Shown: piece after piece, positions 8,546-18,424 of the stretch
Layout of the letters: each line of letters opens with the position of its first letter
Numbering within the stretch: the first letter of the stretch is position 1
NCBI RefSeq assembly: GCF_014621775.1
Contig: NZ_CP061204.1
Span: 454,501-518,500 of the forward strand
Source of the DNA: Stenotrophomonas sp. 169
GTDB taxonomy: Bacteria > Pseudomonadota > Gammaproteobacteria > Xanthomonadales > Xanthomonadaceae
DNA: 64,000 nt
Direction: 5' to 3'
Notes under the pieces: generated by a model
The model's input: the letters and a program-made list of their open reading frames with translations, nothing else
Told to the model about the DNA's origin: nothing
The model's database searches: none
Program-made: the position numbers and the translations under genes

Positions 8546-10915
8546 TTACTCCTGACGCGGCGCTGCCAACGGCAGCAGCAGATGGACACGGTTGCTGCCA
8601 TCGCGGCGGCAGTAGATAAAACGGGTGCACAGCGAGCGGACCAGATGCAGGCCCCAGCCGCCGACTACGCGATCCTGCAAGGGCGCATCCAGGTCTGGCG
8701 CGGGCACGGCGGCGGGGTCAAACGGCCGGCCGGTATCGCGCAGCTGCAGTGCCAATCCATCGTCATCCAGCGTTGCAGTGACGTCGAGAGTCACTTGCGA
8801 CAGCTCGCGCTGATGCACCAGCACATTGCCGAACAACTCATCCACCACCAGCCGCGCGCGCTGGCGCGGTTCCTCCTGCAGGCCCATCGCCAGCAGCCCG
8901 CGCTCCAGCCGCGAAAGCAACGAGTACAGCCCATCGCGATCAGCGGGCGCGCGCAGATGCAGCGGCGGCCACGACAGCTGCCGGCCCACGCTGAGCAGGG
9001 CCAGGTCATCCAGATTGCCGGCCCCTACGCAGAACGCCTGCAGCGCCGCCACCACCGCATCACAGACGCGGCGATCGTCGGCGACATCGGCCACCACCGC
9101 CAGCACGCGCTCCATGCCGAACCAGCGGTGCTTCGGGCACTGCGCTTCGCTGATGCCATCGGTATACGCCAGCAGGTATTCGCCAGGGCCCAGCAGCCCG
9201 CGCGCGCAGGGAAACACCGATCGCGCATTGATACCCAGCGCCGGCCCGCTGCGCATCGGCACCACCGTCGCCTGCCCATCCGCGCGTCGCAGCAAGGGCG
9301 ATTCGTGCCCCGCGCTGGCCAGCTCGAACTGGCCGGTGGCCACGTCCACCACCCCGCACAGCACGGTGGCGAACATGCATGCCTCGTTGCGCTGGGCCAC
9401 GTGGCGTGCGGCCTCGGTAAGGATGTGCCCCGGCTGGCGGTGCAACTGCATGGCGGCCTCCAACAACGTCAGCACCCGCGCCATGAACAATGCCGCCGGC
9501 ACGCCGCTACCGGATACATCGCCGATCACGAAGCACAGCGTGGTGCTGTCCAAGGGCGCGATGTGGTGGAAATCCCCGCCGACTTCGCGCGCCGGCACCA
9601 GTACCGTGGAACTGCGCAGCACGAAGCCATCGGCCTGCAGCTGCGGCGGTGGCGCCAGCATGCCCTGCTGGATGCCACGGGCGATGCGCAGCTCGCTTTC
9701 ACTGCGCTCGCGGGCGCTGGCCATGTGCTCGATGGTGTGCATCTGCTGCAGGATGGATTGTCGCGCCCGTTCGAACGCCCGGCTCATCTCGCCCACTTCG
9801 TCGTGCTGGCGCGGGTAGGGCAGCGGTTGGTTGAAGTGGCCCACACTGAAGCGACGCGCGGCGGCGGTCAGCGTTTCCATCGGCAGCAGCAGCCGCTGCG
9901 CATGGCGTCGCACCAGCAGCAACCAGACCAGCACGCCCAGCACCCCCAGACCCACCGCCCACCAGGTCACCCGATGCAGATCGCCCAGCAGCAGATCGTG
10001 GTCGGCCGACAGCACCACCTGCCAGCCGGCCTGCTCCAGCGGTGCGATGCGGCTGAGGAAACGAGTGCCATCGCGGCCCTGGTGGTCGAAGCCTTCGTCG
10101 TCGGGCAGCGGGGGCTGCTTGGGATCGAACAGCGGCGCCAAGTCCGGCCGGTGCTGCAGGTAGCGCCGTAGCGACATGCCCGGTTCAATCTCCGGCGCGG
10201 AGCTCAGCACCACGCGGTGGTCCGGCGCCAGCAACGTGGCGCGCAGGCGCGAGGTGTGCGGCAGTTGGCCCAGGTCGTGGCGCAGGCGCGCCAGCGGTAC
10301 GTCCACGCTGACCAGCCCGGCCGGCAGCAGTTCGCCGGGCAGCCGCAGCGGCACGCTGTAGGTAATGAACAACCGGCCCTCTTCGCTGGGATTGGCATAC
10401 GGTTCGGACCACCACGGGCCCGTGGCATGCAGGGCTTTGCGGTACCACCTGCGCTGCCGGCCGTTGAGGTCCAGGTCGGCGCCGCAGCGCTGTTGCACGG
10501 CCCCATCCAGGAGTACGTCGTGGCAGGCGTAGCCATCGGGCATGCCCGGCACGCGGTCAGGTTCGATGATCACCGTGGCGCCGTCCACGTTGGGGTCGGC
10601 CACCACCGCCGCATGCAGCAGCCCGTGCATCTGGTTGGTATCAAAGGCGTTGCCGGCCAGCGGGGCCAGCAGCATGTCGCCGGTGATCTGCGCCGAACGC
10701 AGCGAGTTGCCCAGGCTGCGCGCGGTCTGCTCGGCCAGGTGGTTCAGCTGCGCAATGGCCTGCTGATGCACCAGCGCACGGCCCCCCAGATAGAACAGTG
10801 TCACCAGCAGCAGCAACAATGCCGCCTGGACCAGGCACGACCACAGCATCAGCTGGGTACGCAGACTGCGTCCGCGCGGGGGCACAGGGGGTGCAGACGG
10901 GGGACGGCTGCGCAT
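8546..10915 (-). CDS. membrane sensor with HAMP, SpoIIE/PP2C phosphatase and HATPase (RsbU-RsbW type)
   Basis: 789 residues. Order: TM1 (LWSCLVQAALLLLLVTLFYLGG, about 25-48); a large periplasmic dCache/PDC-like sensor (WYRKALHATGPWWSEPY; YSVPLRLPG; GWQVVLSADHDLLLG); TM2 (WAVGLGVLGVLVWLLLV); HAMP; a SpoIIE PP2C domain (REVGGDFHH, CFVIGDVSGSGVPAALFM, GPGEYLLAYTDGISEA); a C-terminal RsbW-like HATPase (VVDELFGNVLVHQ; VGGWGLHLVRSL). It should dephosphorylate the STAS protein encoded 3 bp downstream and also carry its own kinase module. ATG at 10915 drops an upstream extension that does not look coding. Confidence 0.9.
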   Translation of the reverse strand: MRSRPPSAPPVPPRGRSLRTQLMLWSCLVQAALLLLLVTLFYLGGRALVHQQAIAQLNHLAEQTARSLGNSLRSAQITGDMLLAPLAGNAFDTNQMHGLLHAAVVADPNVDGATVIIEPDRVPGMPDGYACHDVLLDGAVQQRCGADLDLNGRQRRWYRKALHATGPWWSEPYANPSEEGRLFITYSVPLRLPGELLPAGLVSVDVPLARLRHDLGQLPHTSRLRATLLAPDHRVVLSSAPEIEPGMSLRRYLQHRPDLAPLFDPKQPPLPDDEGFDHQGRDGTRFLSRIAPLEQAGWQVVLSADHDLLLGDLHRVTWWAVGLGVLGVLVWLLLVRRHAQRLLLPMETLTAAARRFSVGHFNQPLPYPRQHDEVGEMSRAFERARQSILQQMHTIEHMASARERSESELRIARGIQQGMLAPPPQLQADGFVLRSSTVLVPAREVGGDFHHIAPLDSTTLCFVIGDVSGSGVPAALFMARVLTLLEAAMQLHRQPGHILTEAARHVAQRNEACMFATVLCGVVDVATGQFELASAGHESPLLRRADGQATVVPMRSGPALGINARSVFPCARGLLGPGEYLLAYTDGISEAQCPKHRWFGMERVLAVVADVADDRRVCDAVVAALQAFCVGAGNLDDLALLSVGRQLSWPPLHLRAPADRDGLYSLLSRLERGLLAMGLQEEPRQRARLVVDELFGNVLVHQRELSQVTLDVTATLDDDGLALQLRDTGRPFDPAAVPAPDLDAPLQDRVVGGWGLHLVRSLCTRFIYCRRDGSNRVHLLLPLAAPRQE

Positions 10916-11164
10916 GACCTCATCCTTGGTTTTCCGTCCCGGATCAATGGCATGGCGGGGGCCGGCGGGGCAAGGAACGGGTTCCGCTGCGCACGTAACG
11001 TCTTGGAAACATTGGCCGGGACAGCTTCGGACAGTCCGCAGACAAACAAGCCATTTACGACCATACGCACGCGTAGCCAAGTGACGGAAGCCCCCGGTGC
11101 GCTACACTTTGCGGTCTAGAAATCAATAACAGTCGCGCGCGTGCGTGCGGTAATGGGAGCGCTA

Positions 11165-13852
11165 ATGAACTGGTTGAACGAGCTGCTGAACAACGACCCG
11201 AACCCGGTGGAAAGCCAGGAGTGGATCGAGTCGTTGAAGGCCGTGATTGATGTCGAGGGCCCCGAGCGCGCGCATCAACTGTTGGAAGGCATGGTGGAGC
11301 TGACCCGTCGTTCGGGCGCGTACCTGCCGTTCTCTCCCACCACCGAATACGTGAACACCATCGCGCCGAACCTGGAGGCCAAGAGCCCGGGCGACGCCGA
11401 TCTGGAATGGCGCATCCGCTCGATCATCCGCTGGAATGCGATGGCCACGGTGGTGCGTGCCAACCGCAAGCCGGGCGACCTGGGCGGCCACATCGCCAGC
11501 TTCGCCTCCGGCGCGACGCTGTATGACGTCGGCTTCAACCACTTCTGGCGCGCCCCGAGCGACAACCATCCGGGCGACCTGCTGTTCATCCAGGGCCACA
11601 GCGCCCCGGGCATCTACGCGCGTTCTTATCTGGAAGGCCGCATCGACGAAGCGCAGCTGGACAAGTTCCGCATGGAAGTGGACGGCGGTGGCTTGTCGAG
11701 CTATCCGCATCCGTGGCTGATGCCCGATTACTGGCAGACCCCGACCGTGTCGATGGGCCTGGGCCCGCTCGCCGCGATCTATCAGGCGCAGTTCCTGCGT
11801 TACCTGGAAAACCGTGGCCTGATCGAGAAGTCCGACCGCAAGGTGTGGTGCTTCATCGGCGACGGCGAGAGCGATGAGCCGGAAACCCTGGGCGCGATCG
11901 CGCTGGCCGGCCGCGAAGGCCTGGACAACCTGATCTTCGTGGTGAACTGCAACCTGCAGCGCCTGGACGGCCCGGTGCGCGGCAACGGCAAGATCATCCA
12001 GGAACTGGAAGGCGTGTTCCGTGGCGGTGGCTGGAATGTCATCAAGCTGCTGTGGGGCGGTTACTGGGATGCCCTGCTGGCCAAGGACACCGATGGCGTC
12101 CTGAAGAAGCTGATGATGGAAACCGTCGACGGCGAGTACCAGAACTGCAAGGCCTTCGGTGGCGCGTATACCCGCGAGCATTTCTTCGGCAAGTACCCGG
12201 AAACCGCTGCGATGGTGTCCGGCCTGTCCGACGATGACATCTGGCGCTTGAACCGTGGTGGTCACGACCCGCACAAGGTGTTTGCCGCCTACCACCAGGC
12301 CGTGAACACCAAGGGCATGCCGACCGTGATCCTGGCCAAGACGGTCAAGGGCTACGGCATGGGCAGCGCCGGCGAGGCACTGAACCCGACCCACCAGACC
12401 AAGAAGCTGGACGACGAAGCGGTGCGCCACTTCCGCGACCGTTTCAACATTCCGGTGACCGACGAGCAGCTGAAGGACGGCCAGGTGCCGTTCTATCACC
12501 CTGGCCCGGATTCGCCGGAAGTGAAGTACCTGCAGGAACGTCGTTCCGCGCTGGGCGGTTACCTGCCGCAGCGTCGCCGCAAGGCCAGCAAGAGCTTCAA
12601 CGCACCGAAACTGGAAACCTACGAGCGCCTGCTGAAGAGCAGTGGCGAACGTTCGTACTCCACCACGATGGCCTTCGTGCAGAGCTTGAACATCACCCTG
12701 CGCGACAAGGAACTGGGCCCGCACATCGTGCCGATCGTGGCCGACGAAGCCCGTACGTTCGGTATGGAAGGCCTGTTCCGCCAGATCGGCATCTATGCCC
12801 CGTTCGGCCAGAAGTACAAGCCGGTGGATGCGGACCAGCTGATGTTCTACCGCGAAGACCAGAGTGGCCAGGTGCTGCAGCAGGGCATCAGCGAGCCGGG
12901 TGCGATCGCCTCGTGGATGGCCGCCGGTACCAGCTATTCGGTCAGCAACGTGCCGATGCTGCCGTTCTACATCTATTACTCGATGTTCGGCTTCCAGCGC
13001 GTGGGCGACATTGCGTGGCAGGCAGCGGACATGCGGACGCGTGGCTTCCTGCTGGGCGGCACCGCCGGCCGCACCACGCTGAACGGTGAAGGCCTGCAGC
13101 ACGAAGATGGCCACAGCCATCTGGCTGCCGGTGGCATCCCGAACGTGCGCAGCTATGACCCGACCTTCGGTTATGAAGTGACGGTGATCCTGCAGCACGG
13201 CACCAAGGCGATGATGGAAGATCAGATTGATGAGTACTACTACATCACCCTGATGAACGAAAACTACACCCATCCGGAAATGCCGGAAGGTGCGGCCGAA
13301 GGCATCGTCAAGGGCATGTACCTGCTGACCGACGCCGGCAAGCCGAAGAAGAACGAGCTGCGCGTGCAACTTCTGGGTTCGGGCACGATCCTGCGCGAAG
13401 CGATTGCCGCGGCCGAGCTGCTGGACAAGGACTTCGGCGTGACCGCCGATATCTGGAGCTGCCCGAGCTTCAACGAACTGCGTCGCGACGGTTTCGATGC
13501 GGAGCGTTACAACCGCATGCACCCGGAAGGCGAACAGCGCAAGGCGTACGTGACCGAGCTGCTGGAAGGCCGCCAGGGTCCGGTGGTTGCCGCGACCGAC
13601 TATGTGCGTGCGTACGCGGACCAGATCCGTGCGTTCATCCCGGGGCACTACACCGTGCTGGGTACGGATGGGTTTGGTCGTTCGGATACGCGTGCGAACC
13701 TGCGTCGTTTCTTCGAGGTTGACCGGTACTACATCGCGCATGCTGCGATTGCGGCGCTGGCCAAGGAAGGGAAGATGACGGGGAAGGATGTGGCCCGGGC
13801 GATCAAGCAGTACAAGATTGATGTGGAGAAGTCGAACCCTGTTGGGGTTTGA
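11165..13852 (+). CDS. aceE: pyruvate dehydrogenase E1 component, homodimeric type
   Basis: 895 residues, the normal AceE length. It decarboxylates pyruvate with thiamine diphosphate and passes the acetyl group to the E2 lipoyl domain. Seen: HIASFASGATLYDVGFNHF, the ThDP/Mg motif GDGESDEPE..NLIFVVNCNLQRLDG near 230-270, and KTVKGYGMG, GRTTLNGEGLQHEDGHS in the later domains. The ATG at 11165, 8 bp after GGGAG, gives the standard N-terminus MNWLNELLNNDPNPVESQEW. No E2/E3 genes follow; the next DNA is a foreign-looking restriction island. Confidence 0.97.
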   Translation: MNWLNELLNNDPNPVESQEWIESLKAVIDVEGPERAHQLLEGMVELTRRSGAYLPFSPTTEYVNTIAPNLEAKSPGDADLEWRIRSIIRWNAMATVVRANRKPGDLGGHIASFASGATLYDVGFNHFWRAPSDNHPGDLLFIQGHSAPGIYARSYLEGRIDEAQLDKFRMEVDGGGLSSYPHPWLMPDYWQTPTVSMGLGPLAAIYQAQFLRYLENRGLIEKSDRKVWCFIGDGESDEPETLGAIALAGREGLDNLIFVVNCNLQRLDGPVRGNGKIIQELEGVFRGGGWNVIKLLWGGYWDALLAKDTDGVLKKLMMETVDGEYQNCKAFGGAYTREHFFGKYPETAAMVSGLSDDDIWRLNRGGHDPHKVFAAYHQAVNTKGMPTVILAKTVKGYGMGSAGEALNPTHQTKKLDDEAVRHFRDRFNIPVTDEQLKDGQVPFYHPGPDSPEVKYLQERRSALGGYLPQRRRKASKSFNAPKLETYERLLKSSGERSYSTTMAFVQSLNITLRDKELGPHIVPIVADEARTFGMEGLFRQIGIYAPFGQKYKPVDADQLMFYREDQSGQVLQQGISEPGAIASWMAAGTSYSVSNVPMLPFYIYYSMFGFQRVGDIAWQAADMRTRGFLLGGTAGRTTLNGEGLQHEDGHSHLAAGGIPNVRSYDPTFGYEVTVILQHGTKAMMEDQIDEYYYITLMNENYTHPEMPEGAAEGIVKGMYLLTDAGKPKKNELRVQLLGSGTILREAIAAAELLDKDFGVTADIWSCPSFNELRRDGFDAERYNRMHPEGEQRKAYVTELLEGRQGPVVAATDYVRAYADQIRAFIPGHYTVLGTDGFGRSDTRANLRRFFEVDRYYIAHAAIAALAKEGKMTGKDVARAIKQYKIDVEKSNPVGV

Positions 13853-13859
13853 CTTGAAC

Positions 13860-13889
13860 GTAACGGGGTGGTTTGAACCGCTCCGTTAC
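13860..13889 (+). terminator. hairpin terminator after aceE
   Basis: GTAACGGGGTGGTT and AACCGCTCCGTTAC form a 14-bp stem (two G-T pairs) followed by TTTCTTC. It begins 8 bp after the aceE stop codon. Confidence 0.75.
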
Positions 13890-13981
13890 TTTCTTCGCAT
13901 TGATTTATCACAAATATCTAACTAACAGGAAATTGGGGGCGCCTCTCCTCTGAAGATTGCCGGCGTGCCAAAGAACAAGCT

Positions 13982-14218
13982 ATGTCTCTCGCCTACTACA
14001 ACAGGTTGCCAACTCGTCCTGAGTACGTCTCGAAAGTCCTCTCCGCTTTGAAGGAGGAGAGGGGCTATCAATTAATGGAAATAACTCGGTTAAGTCGGCT
14101 GACGCGGACTCAGGTCCTTTGCGCGCTCAGCGAGCTTGTCGCTGGCGAAGTTGTATCCATAGTTCGAGAGTCTGGTGTAGTTAGATACGTCCGAAAATCA
14201 AGCTCTATCGAATCATGA
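13982..14218 (+). CDS. small winged-helix-like protein next to R-M operon
   Basis: 78 residues. Sequence pattern fits a winged helix: VSKVLSALKEERGYQLMEI (helices 1-2), RLTRTQVLCALSELVAGEVV (recognition-helix-like) and SIVRESGVVRYVRK (wing). No strong ribosome binding site precedes the ATG. Its 3' end overlaps the 3' end of the convergent putative endonuclease gene by 14 bp. In DNA clearly AT-richer than aceE. It could be a control protein of the restriction system or a remnant of something larger; this is inference from position only. Confidence 0.55.
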   Translation: MSLAYYNRLPTRPEYVSKVLSALKEERGYQLMEITRLSRLTRTQVLCALSELVAGEVVSIVRESGVVRYVRKSSSIES

Positions 14219-15881
14219 CCTCGCCAGACTTTGCTAAGTCACTAACTAACACTGCGGTTTCCACCGTTGTTGGACCATCACTAATTTGAGGGAGCTCCTG
14301 CAGGAATTCTCCGATATCCACCCCGAAATATGGTCCAAAGCCTGGGATAAGTATGGATCCGGTACACTTGCTGGCGGATTCGAAAGCTTTCCCCTTCTTG
14401 GCTATCTGATCGAGCAGATAATACTTGGCCGCTATAGCGAAGAAGGTGCTAGCGATTCCTAGATTCTCGTTGCGTGCCTCTACCGCGCCCACCTCAATGG
14501 CATGTTCGATACCCCTGCAAATTTCCTTGTCGCGATACCCGTCTGCGCGCAGTAGCTCCCCAAGGCCGGCGTAGCCTCCGTCCGTTTGGATGATGGCATG
14601 ACAAACTTCAAGAGGGGTAAGGAAGCCTATACCTTGAATTACTCTTCGGAGACGAATTGCAGCACTTCGGATTTGGAAGAAATCGTGAGTATCATTGAGG
14701 CTCAGGAGTTTCTTTAAGTCCCCATTGAGCGAGGCGCAGTATCCCGCGCCGTCCAGGTATTCCACAAAAAGCGGAGTTGGCGCTCCCTGCCAGTTCTCAA
14801 AAAAATTGCTCGTAGAGCGGCGTGTGGCAGACGTTTGGTCTACGTTCTTGTGTGACACCGAGCCAGAATCACCCGCGTAAAACTGCGACTGGATGAAAAT
14901 GCGAGGGTGCCAGCACGAGTTTCGAAAAGGTATGACGAAATCGTAGGCGCGCGTCTTAGCGCGCAGAGTTTCTCCGTTCGGTCCTGCACTCTCGACCGAG
15001 TCAGCGTGGCCCGACTCTAAAGCAGCAGCCGGGAGAACTCGTAGCTTGTCATCGACAATTACGTCTGTCGTGTTGAAATCAATTCTCGGACGTAGCCCCC
15101 ATTCTGACATCTTCTCCCTCAGTATCTCCTCAGGCTCATGCCCGCCACTTGCTGAAACTGATCCCCTCACTTGGAATAGTGCTAGTGGCACGAGTATTGA
15201 GGAAGGATCCCTGCCTTCACTTCGGCACTGCAAGAAGTATCTAATAAACTCCTTGAGCTGAGATGCACTCTCCTCATCATTAAGTAGAGAATTAATGAAG
15301 CTGTGCGTGAGAGATATCGCGGACTTTCGAAGTGAGTCTGCAACGTCAATGCTAACAAAACGAGCGCTGTAGCTGAGCGAGTACAAATTGCTCACGCGGC
15401 CGGCAATGTTCTTCGAATCAAGAATCCTAGGGATTTTTTCGTTTCCAATAGACGGTGCGCCGCCCCTGAGTAGCTTTGCTTTAGGGATGGTTTGCCAGTT
15501 TAGTTTATTTCTTAGGTATATTGGAAGCTGGCATTTATGGTTGTTGTCCGACTTTCCCGTGACAAGGAATACAAGTGATGCGCATGCGTAAAATACTTCT
15601 GCTACAGCGTTTTGTAGTTTCTGCAAGTCTATAATTTTCTCTTCATCTCCCAGGGAAGCCAGTTCGTCGAAGCATTCGAACATTCGGAAAGTGACCGCTT
15701 CCGCTACATTGTTCGATGGTGCTAAAGATTTCATTGAGACAATCTCGAGTGCGGAGATGACCTTTTTCATCTCCTCCCTGAATTTTCTTGTCGATTTTAT
15801 CTCGACAATGGACGGAGTAACCCAAATGTCAAATTCAGTAATCTTTGATTCCAGCGAAAGTGTCGTTGGATTAATTTTCAT
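14205..15881 (-). CDS. putative type II restriction endonuclease
   Basis: 558 residues, no recognised family. Called an endonuclease because its ATG overlaps the stop codon of a C5-methyltransferase gene by 4 bp (ATGA), a usual R-M arrangement. No signal peptide. A possible nuclease-like stretch at about 320-350 has YDFVIPFRNSCWHPRIFIQS followed by QFYAGDSGSVSHKNVDQT, where an Asp before a beta strand and acidic/Gln residues could form a degenerate PD-(D/E)XK site; that reading is weak. The gene is AT-richer than the rest of the window, like the methyltransferase, which suggests recent transfer of the pair. Confidence 0.55.
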   Translation of the reverse strand: MKINPTTLSLESKITEFDIWVTPSIVEIKSTRKFREEMKKVISALEIVSMKSLAPSNNVAEAVTFRMFECFDELASLGDEEKIIDLQKLQNAVAEVFYACASLVFLVTGKSDNNHKCQLPIYLRNKLNWQTIPKAKLLRGGAPSIGNEKIPRILDSKNIAGRVSNLYSLSYSARFVSIDVADSLRKSAISLTHSFINSLLNDEESASQLKEFIRYFLQCRSEGRDPSSILVPLALFQVRGSVSASGGHEPEEILREKMSEWGLRPRIDFNTTDVIVDDKLRVLPAAALESGHADSVESAGPNGETLRAKTRAYDFVIPFRNSCWHPRIFIQSQFYAGDSGSVSHKNVDQTSATRRSTSNFFENWQGAPTPLFVEYLDGAGYCASLNGDLKKLLSLNDTHDFFQIRSAAIRLRRVIQGIGFLTPLEVCHAIIQTDGGYAGLGELLRADGYRDKEICRGIEHAIEVGAVEARNENLGIASTFFAIAAKYYLLDQIAKKGKAFESASKCTGSILIPGFGPYFGVDIGEFLQELPQISDGPTTVETAVLVSDLAKSGEVMIR

Positions 15882-17188
15882 CTGGTGTCCTTACTCAGAG
15901 TTCTTATCGTGGAAATGGCAAATGCATGGGCGAGTGGGGGGGGGACGGCGTTTCCGATAAGCCGATATCCGGCAGTTAACTCCTCAGGCGAATCACTTGT
16001 TGTGATGGCGAATGAGTCGGGAAACCCTTGAAGTCGCGCGCATTCGCGAAGCGAAAGGGGCCTGTTTTCGGCGGGGTGGAGAAAGAAGCGAGGGTTGTAG
16101 AAGTTGGTTAGGACGGTCGGAGAAGCCAGATCCCACGGAAGCCTCTTGAATAGCCCAGAACAGAACATTGCGCCCTTTAGGTCGTAACTGTCTCCGATCT
16201 TCTTTAGATATCCTTTCGATACAAGATCAGCGAGATCATTCTGCGGTATCTCCTTGTCGCCGGTTAGTCGAGCAATCTCATCTGAAGGAATTGGGTTTCC
16301 ATTTGGTATGCTTCCATATATCTTCTTCCGGCGATTCTTTCCAATTTTCTCAAGTATTACTCTCTGTTTCTTGCTAACGTCGCCAAACGCCTTCGGAATA
16401 TCCCAGGTGTATACTGATGTTTCGGAGAAGCGCACGTTACATAACTTTTGCCCAGGTCCAATCATCTCCATGATTTCATCATGCTTCTTGGGCCAATTCC
16501 TTACTATTTGGTGATCTGGAAAGTGTCCAAGCGGCGGCATACCGGCAATAGCGTCGCGGACAGACCGGGTAGGCTCAAGCTCGGCGTTCCCTTTCGAGGA
16601 TTCAAAGAGAAATCCTGCATCGAGAGGCGCGTCTCCATTACGCCTCGGAAGCTTGTGTGTTGGAAGAGGCCATTCGAAGTCGGTGCAGTCTCTTGTTCCA
16701 ACGAAGAAAATACGTCTACGGTGCTGGGGGAGTCCAAAGGCGGCGGCGTCAAGAACCCGATATTCAACCTGGTAGCCGATTCTCGAGAAATCATTGATGA
16801 TTTCTTTCAGATACTTCCCGCCAAAGTTCTGTCGCAATCCATCCACATTTTCGGCAATAAAGATCCTGGGTTGCAATTTCTCTACAGTTGACAACATTTG
16901 GAGGTACAGTGAGTTCCTGGTGTCGTCAATTTTCTTTGGCCCAGCCTTCGAGAATCCTTGACAGGGAAAGCCTCCAAGAACGACATCGATGTCACCTAAT
17001 TCTGAAATCGCCTTGTGGAAATCTTGATGCGTAACGTCCAGGACGTAGGCGCGCTCATCGACATTGCGGCGGTAGACTTCGACTGCATATTGGTCGTGAT
17101 CGGTAGCAAAAGAAAGTTCGAAACCGGCTTTCTTAAAGCCCAGGTCGAGGCCCCCGCAGCCTGAAAAAAGGCTGACGACTTTATACAT
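15878..17188 (-). CDS. DNA (cytosine-5) methyltransferase
   Basis: 436 residues with the ordered motifs of C5 methyltransferases: I FSGCGGLDLGF (8-18), IV GGFPCQGFS with catalytic Cys76, VI ENV (113-115), VIII QHRRR (155-159), a variable region of about 180 residues, IX (SLRECARLQGFP) and X GNAVPPPLA. It methylates cytosine in a site set by the variable region, protecting DNA from the partner nuclease encoded directly downstream. Base composition is unlike the core genes, indicating acquisition by transfer. Start ATG at 17188; alternative starts were not needed because motif I begins at residue 7. Confidence 0.95.
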   Translation of the reverse strand: MYKVVSLFSGCGGLDLGFKKAGFELSFATDHDQYAVEVYRRNVDERAYVLDVTHQDFHKAISELGDIDVVLGGFPCQGFSKAGPKKIDDTRNSLYLQMLSTVEKLQPRIFIAENVDGLRQNFGGKYLKEIINDFSRIGYQVEYRVLDAAAFGLPQHRRRIFFVGTRDCTDFEWPLPTHKLPRRNGDAPLDAGFLFESSKGNAELEPTRSVRDAIAGMPPLGHFPDHQIVRNWPKKHDEIMEMIGPGQKLCNVRFSETSVYTWDIPKAFGDVSKKQRVILEKIGKNRRKKIYGSIPNGNPIPSDEIARLTGDKEIPQNDLADLVSKGYLKKIGDSYDLKGAMFCSGLFKRLPWDLASPTVLTNFYNPRFFLHPAENRPLSLRECARLQGFPDSFAITTSDSPEELTAGYRLIGNAVPPPLAHAFAISTIRTLSKDTR

Positions 17189-17512
17189 AGTGTCTATCCG
17201 AGGGGGTGGGGGCTAGCATTGAATTCCGGATCATGTCTTTAGATGCTGCAATCTTATCGCCGTGTCTGCCGGCAGTCACGCGCCAGACGTGCAACGAACC
17301 GATCCATGCTGAACAGTGCAAGAATTCGTCTGTCCTGGCCCGGTCTTGGGATGCCCTGAACGAGGAGGTTTGAGTCCCGGATTGTCTGGAAAACAGCGAT
17401 CTACGACCGCCTGCCCCCTTAGACGGGAAATGATTTTTCTGTTTTTGAGGTGTTAGCGGGCGCCTACACGCGGATTTACCCCTGGACCGGCATCAGCTGC
17501 CGGCGTGTCATC
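17189..17512. other. intergenic region between R-M operon and IS3 element
   Basis: 324 bp with no convincing reading frame. It must hold the promoter of the methyltransferase operon; an AT-rich patch (CATTGAATTC.. TTTAGATGC) lies near 17217-17245. The rest looks like decayed sequence. Confidence 0.4.
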
Positions 17513-17542
17513 TGATCTAGCCCCCCAATCATGGACACGGGG

Positions 17543-18424
17543 TTAAGCTATATTTTCAAGCTCGAACTGATCCGGGCTGACGTAGCCCAAGGTCGAGTGC
17601 AGGCGTGATCGATTGTAGTAGACCTCGATGTAGTCAAACACCTCGGCTTTGGCTTGCTCGCGTGTGGCGAAGCGCTCGCCGTGGATGGCCTCAACTTTCA
17701 GGCTGTGGTTCCAGCTCTCCATCGCGGCGTTGTCATAGCAGTTGCCCTTGGCGCTCATGCTGGGCACCAAGCCGTAGGTCTCCAGCAAGCTCCGATGCTC
17801 TTTCGAGCAGTACTGCGAGCCGCGGTCGCTATGTACGATCACACCACGTGGGAACTTGCGCCGGAAAAGAGCCATCAGCAGGGCGTCGCACACCAGCGTC
17901 GCGGTCATGCGACTGTCCATCGCCCAACCTACGACTTTGCGGGAGTAAAGGTCCAGCACCACAGCCAAGTACATCCAGCCCTCGTCGGTCTGAATATAGG
18001 TGATGTCGCTGACCCAGGCCTGGTTTGGCCGCTCGGTGCGGAAGTTCTGATTGAGCAGGTTTTCAGCCACCGGAAGATTGTGCCGAGAGTTGGTCGTTGC
18101 CTTGTATCGACGTGCTGCCTTGGCGCGCAGACCTTGCCGGTGCAGACTTTCGGCGACCTGACGGCGCCCTCGGCGGAGCCTTCGACTCAACCGCTGCGCG
18201 CCTTCACGGCGTCTGGCTGTCACGAATGCATCCTGCACTTGGACATCCAGTTCTGACTGCCGCTGTGCTCTGGCCGAGGGCTTGCGGCGATGCCATGCGT
18301 GGAAGCCGGTTCGGGAAATCGCAAGCACACGACACATCAGAGCTACCGGGTGCTCACCAACGTGCTCAGCGATCACGGCGCACTTCACTTGGAACCCTTG
18401 GCGAAGTGCGCCGCCACTTTTTTT
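17543..18424 (-). CDS. IS3-family transposase OrfB (DDE integrase, via -1 frameshift)
   Basis: About 290 residues counted from the frameshift point. The rve integrase core has WVSDITYI (first Asp), GVIVHSDRGSQY (second Asp) and NCYDNAAMESWNHSLKVE (Glu), and ends in the usual YNRSRLHSTLGYVSP motif. An HTH_21-like segment (ISRTGFHAWHRRKPS) precedes the core. It is expected to be made as an OrfAB fusion by slippage on the A7 run near its start rather than from its own start codon. All three catalytic residues are present, so the element may be functional. Confidence 0.9.
   Translation of the reverse strand, partial: KKSGGALRQGFQVKCAVIAEHVGEHPVALMCRVLAISRTGFHAWHRRKPSARAQRQSELDVQVQDAFVTARRREGAQRLSRRLRRGRRQVAESLHRQGLRAKAARRYKATTNSRHNLPVAENLLNQNFRTERPNQAWVSDITYIQTDEGWMYLAVVLDLYSRKVVGWAMDSRMTATLVCDALLMALFRRKFPRGVIVHSDRGSQYCSKEHRSLLETYGLVPSMSAKGNCYDNAAMESWNHSLKVEAIHGERFATREQAKAEVFDYIEVYYNRSRLHSTLGYVSPDQFELENIA

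Noticed and set aside
11162..13741. 859-residue minus-strand open frame
   Set aside because: Exact antisense of aceE; His/Arg/Val-rich composition and no domain.
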